14,356 bases of DNA from CAYOHY01 sp964403885. GTDB lineage: Bacteria; Actinomycetota; Coriobacteriia; Anaerosomatales; PHET01. Location: contig CAYOHY010000046.1 in the NCBI GenBank assembly GCA_964403885.1, positions 1 to 14,356 on the forward strand. Reading direction: 5' to 3'. Shown here piece after piece: positions 14,010-14,356 of this stretch. The notes beneath the pieces are model-generated. The model was not told where the DNA came from, searched no databases, and saw only the letters and a list, made by a program, of their open reading frames with translations. How positions within the stretch are numbered: the first letter of the stretch is position 1; each line of letters opens with the position of its first letter. Made by a program: the position numbers and the translations under genes.

Positions 14010-14356
14010 CGGATGCCACCCTCGTCGGCGTGGCTCAGGCCGGTCGCGATGAGCGTGCGCACGTGGTCGTCGGCGAGCCGGTACACCGCACGCTGCCCCT
14101 CGCGGTCGAAGGCGACCAACCCGCGGTCGCGCAACACGCGCAGCTGGTGGCTCACCCCCGACTGGCTGATGCCGGCCACCTCGGCCAGGTCACACACGCA
14201 CAGCCGCTCGTGCGAGAGCGCCTCGAGGATCTTGAACCGAGTAGGATCGGACAGCGCCGAGAAGATCGCGGTCGTGGCGGTCACGCGGCGATCCCCCGAC
14301 GCCGCCTCGCGCACCCGCTGCACCGCGCCCGCGTCGACGATGGTCGCGTCGCACGC
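14006..14356 (-). CDS. ArsR/SmtB-family metal repressor, CadC-like (5' end outside window)
   Basis: Winged-helix dimer expected to repress this operon until Zn, Cd or Pb binds. 116 residues are visible; the frame is open to the window edge, so the start is outside, and the GTG at 14323 is internal because the upstream ACDATIVDAGAV matches the CadC-type leader with its metal Cys. Recognition region: LSDPTRFKIL, then LCVCDLAEV with the alpha-3 CxC pair, then SQSGVSHQLRVLRDRGLV as the DNA-reading helix. The end carries an exact D-x-H-x10-H-x2-E alpha-5 zinc signature. Both the alpha-3N and alpha-5 metal sites therefore seem present, as in CadC. The TGA stop overlaps the ATPase ATG by 4 nt. The operator and promoter are not in the window. 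Confidence 0.92.
   Translation of the reverse strand, partial: ACDATIVDAGAVQRVREAASGDRRVTATTAIFSALSDPTRFKILEALSHERLCVCDLAEVAGISQSGVSHQLRVLRDRGLVAFDREGQRAVYRLADDHVRTLIATGLSHADEGGIR

Overview
The window is GC-rich bacterial DNA with strong G/C third-position bias, GTG starts and AGGAGG-type ribosome binding sites. The amt-glnK-amt-glnK-glnD cluster, the GC content and the terminator style suggest an Actinobacteriota genome, perhaps an anaerobic lineage near the Coriobacteriia; this placement is an inference. A run of exactly 100 Ns (8665-8764) shows a draft scaffold, so the left part (1-8664) and right part (8765-14356) may not be truly adjacent.

Left part, nitrogen block (+ strand). Two tandem ammonium transporter/P-II units (amt-glnK, then amt-glnK-glnD) are separated by a strong hairpin terminator. 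Each unit has its own upstream region, and both upstream regions carry the same GACAC-N6-GAAAC element at matching distance from a TANNNT -10 box, resembling GlnR-type nitrogen control. Amt imports ammonium, GlnK gates Amt and senses nitrogen status, and GlnD modifies GlnK at Tyr51. A PduO-type cobalamin adenosyltransferase follows, its ribosome binding site buried in a hairpin. Convergent to it is a copper-exporting CPH-type (CopB) P1B-ATPase whose N-terminus is lost in the N gap.

Right part. larE (+), the sulfur transferase for the nickel-pincer cofactor, is followed by a ~380-bp intergenic region with a large nested inverted repeat. After this comes a minus-strand operon read from the right edge: a CadC/SmtB-type ArsR repressor (5' end outside the window), a Zn/Cd/Pb-type P1B-ATPase, a small coiled-coil protein and a UbiB/ABC1 kinase-like protein. 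The genes are spaced at -4, +16 and +7 nt.

The most notable observation is in the Zn/Cd ATPase. Its start is fixed by an ATGA overlap with the repressor, and codon 19 is an in-frame UGA exactly where the first Cys of the heavy-metal-binding CxxC motif should be (GLD-UGA-PDCA). A stable hairpin with a 5-nt CGUGU loop begins 2 nt after the UGA and places its loop 17 nt downstream, like a bacterial SECIS element. This predicts a metal-transporting selenoprotein with a Sec-x-x-Cys metal site. The alternatives are a nonsense mutation or a one-base assembly error.
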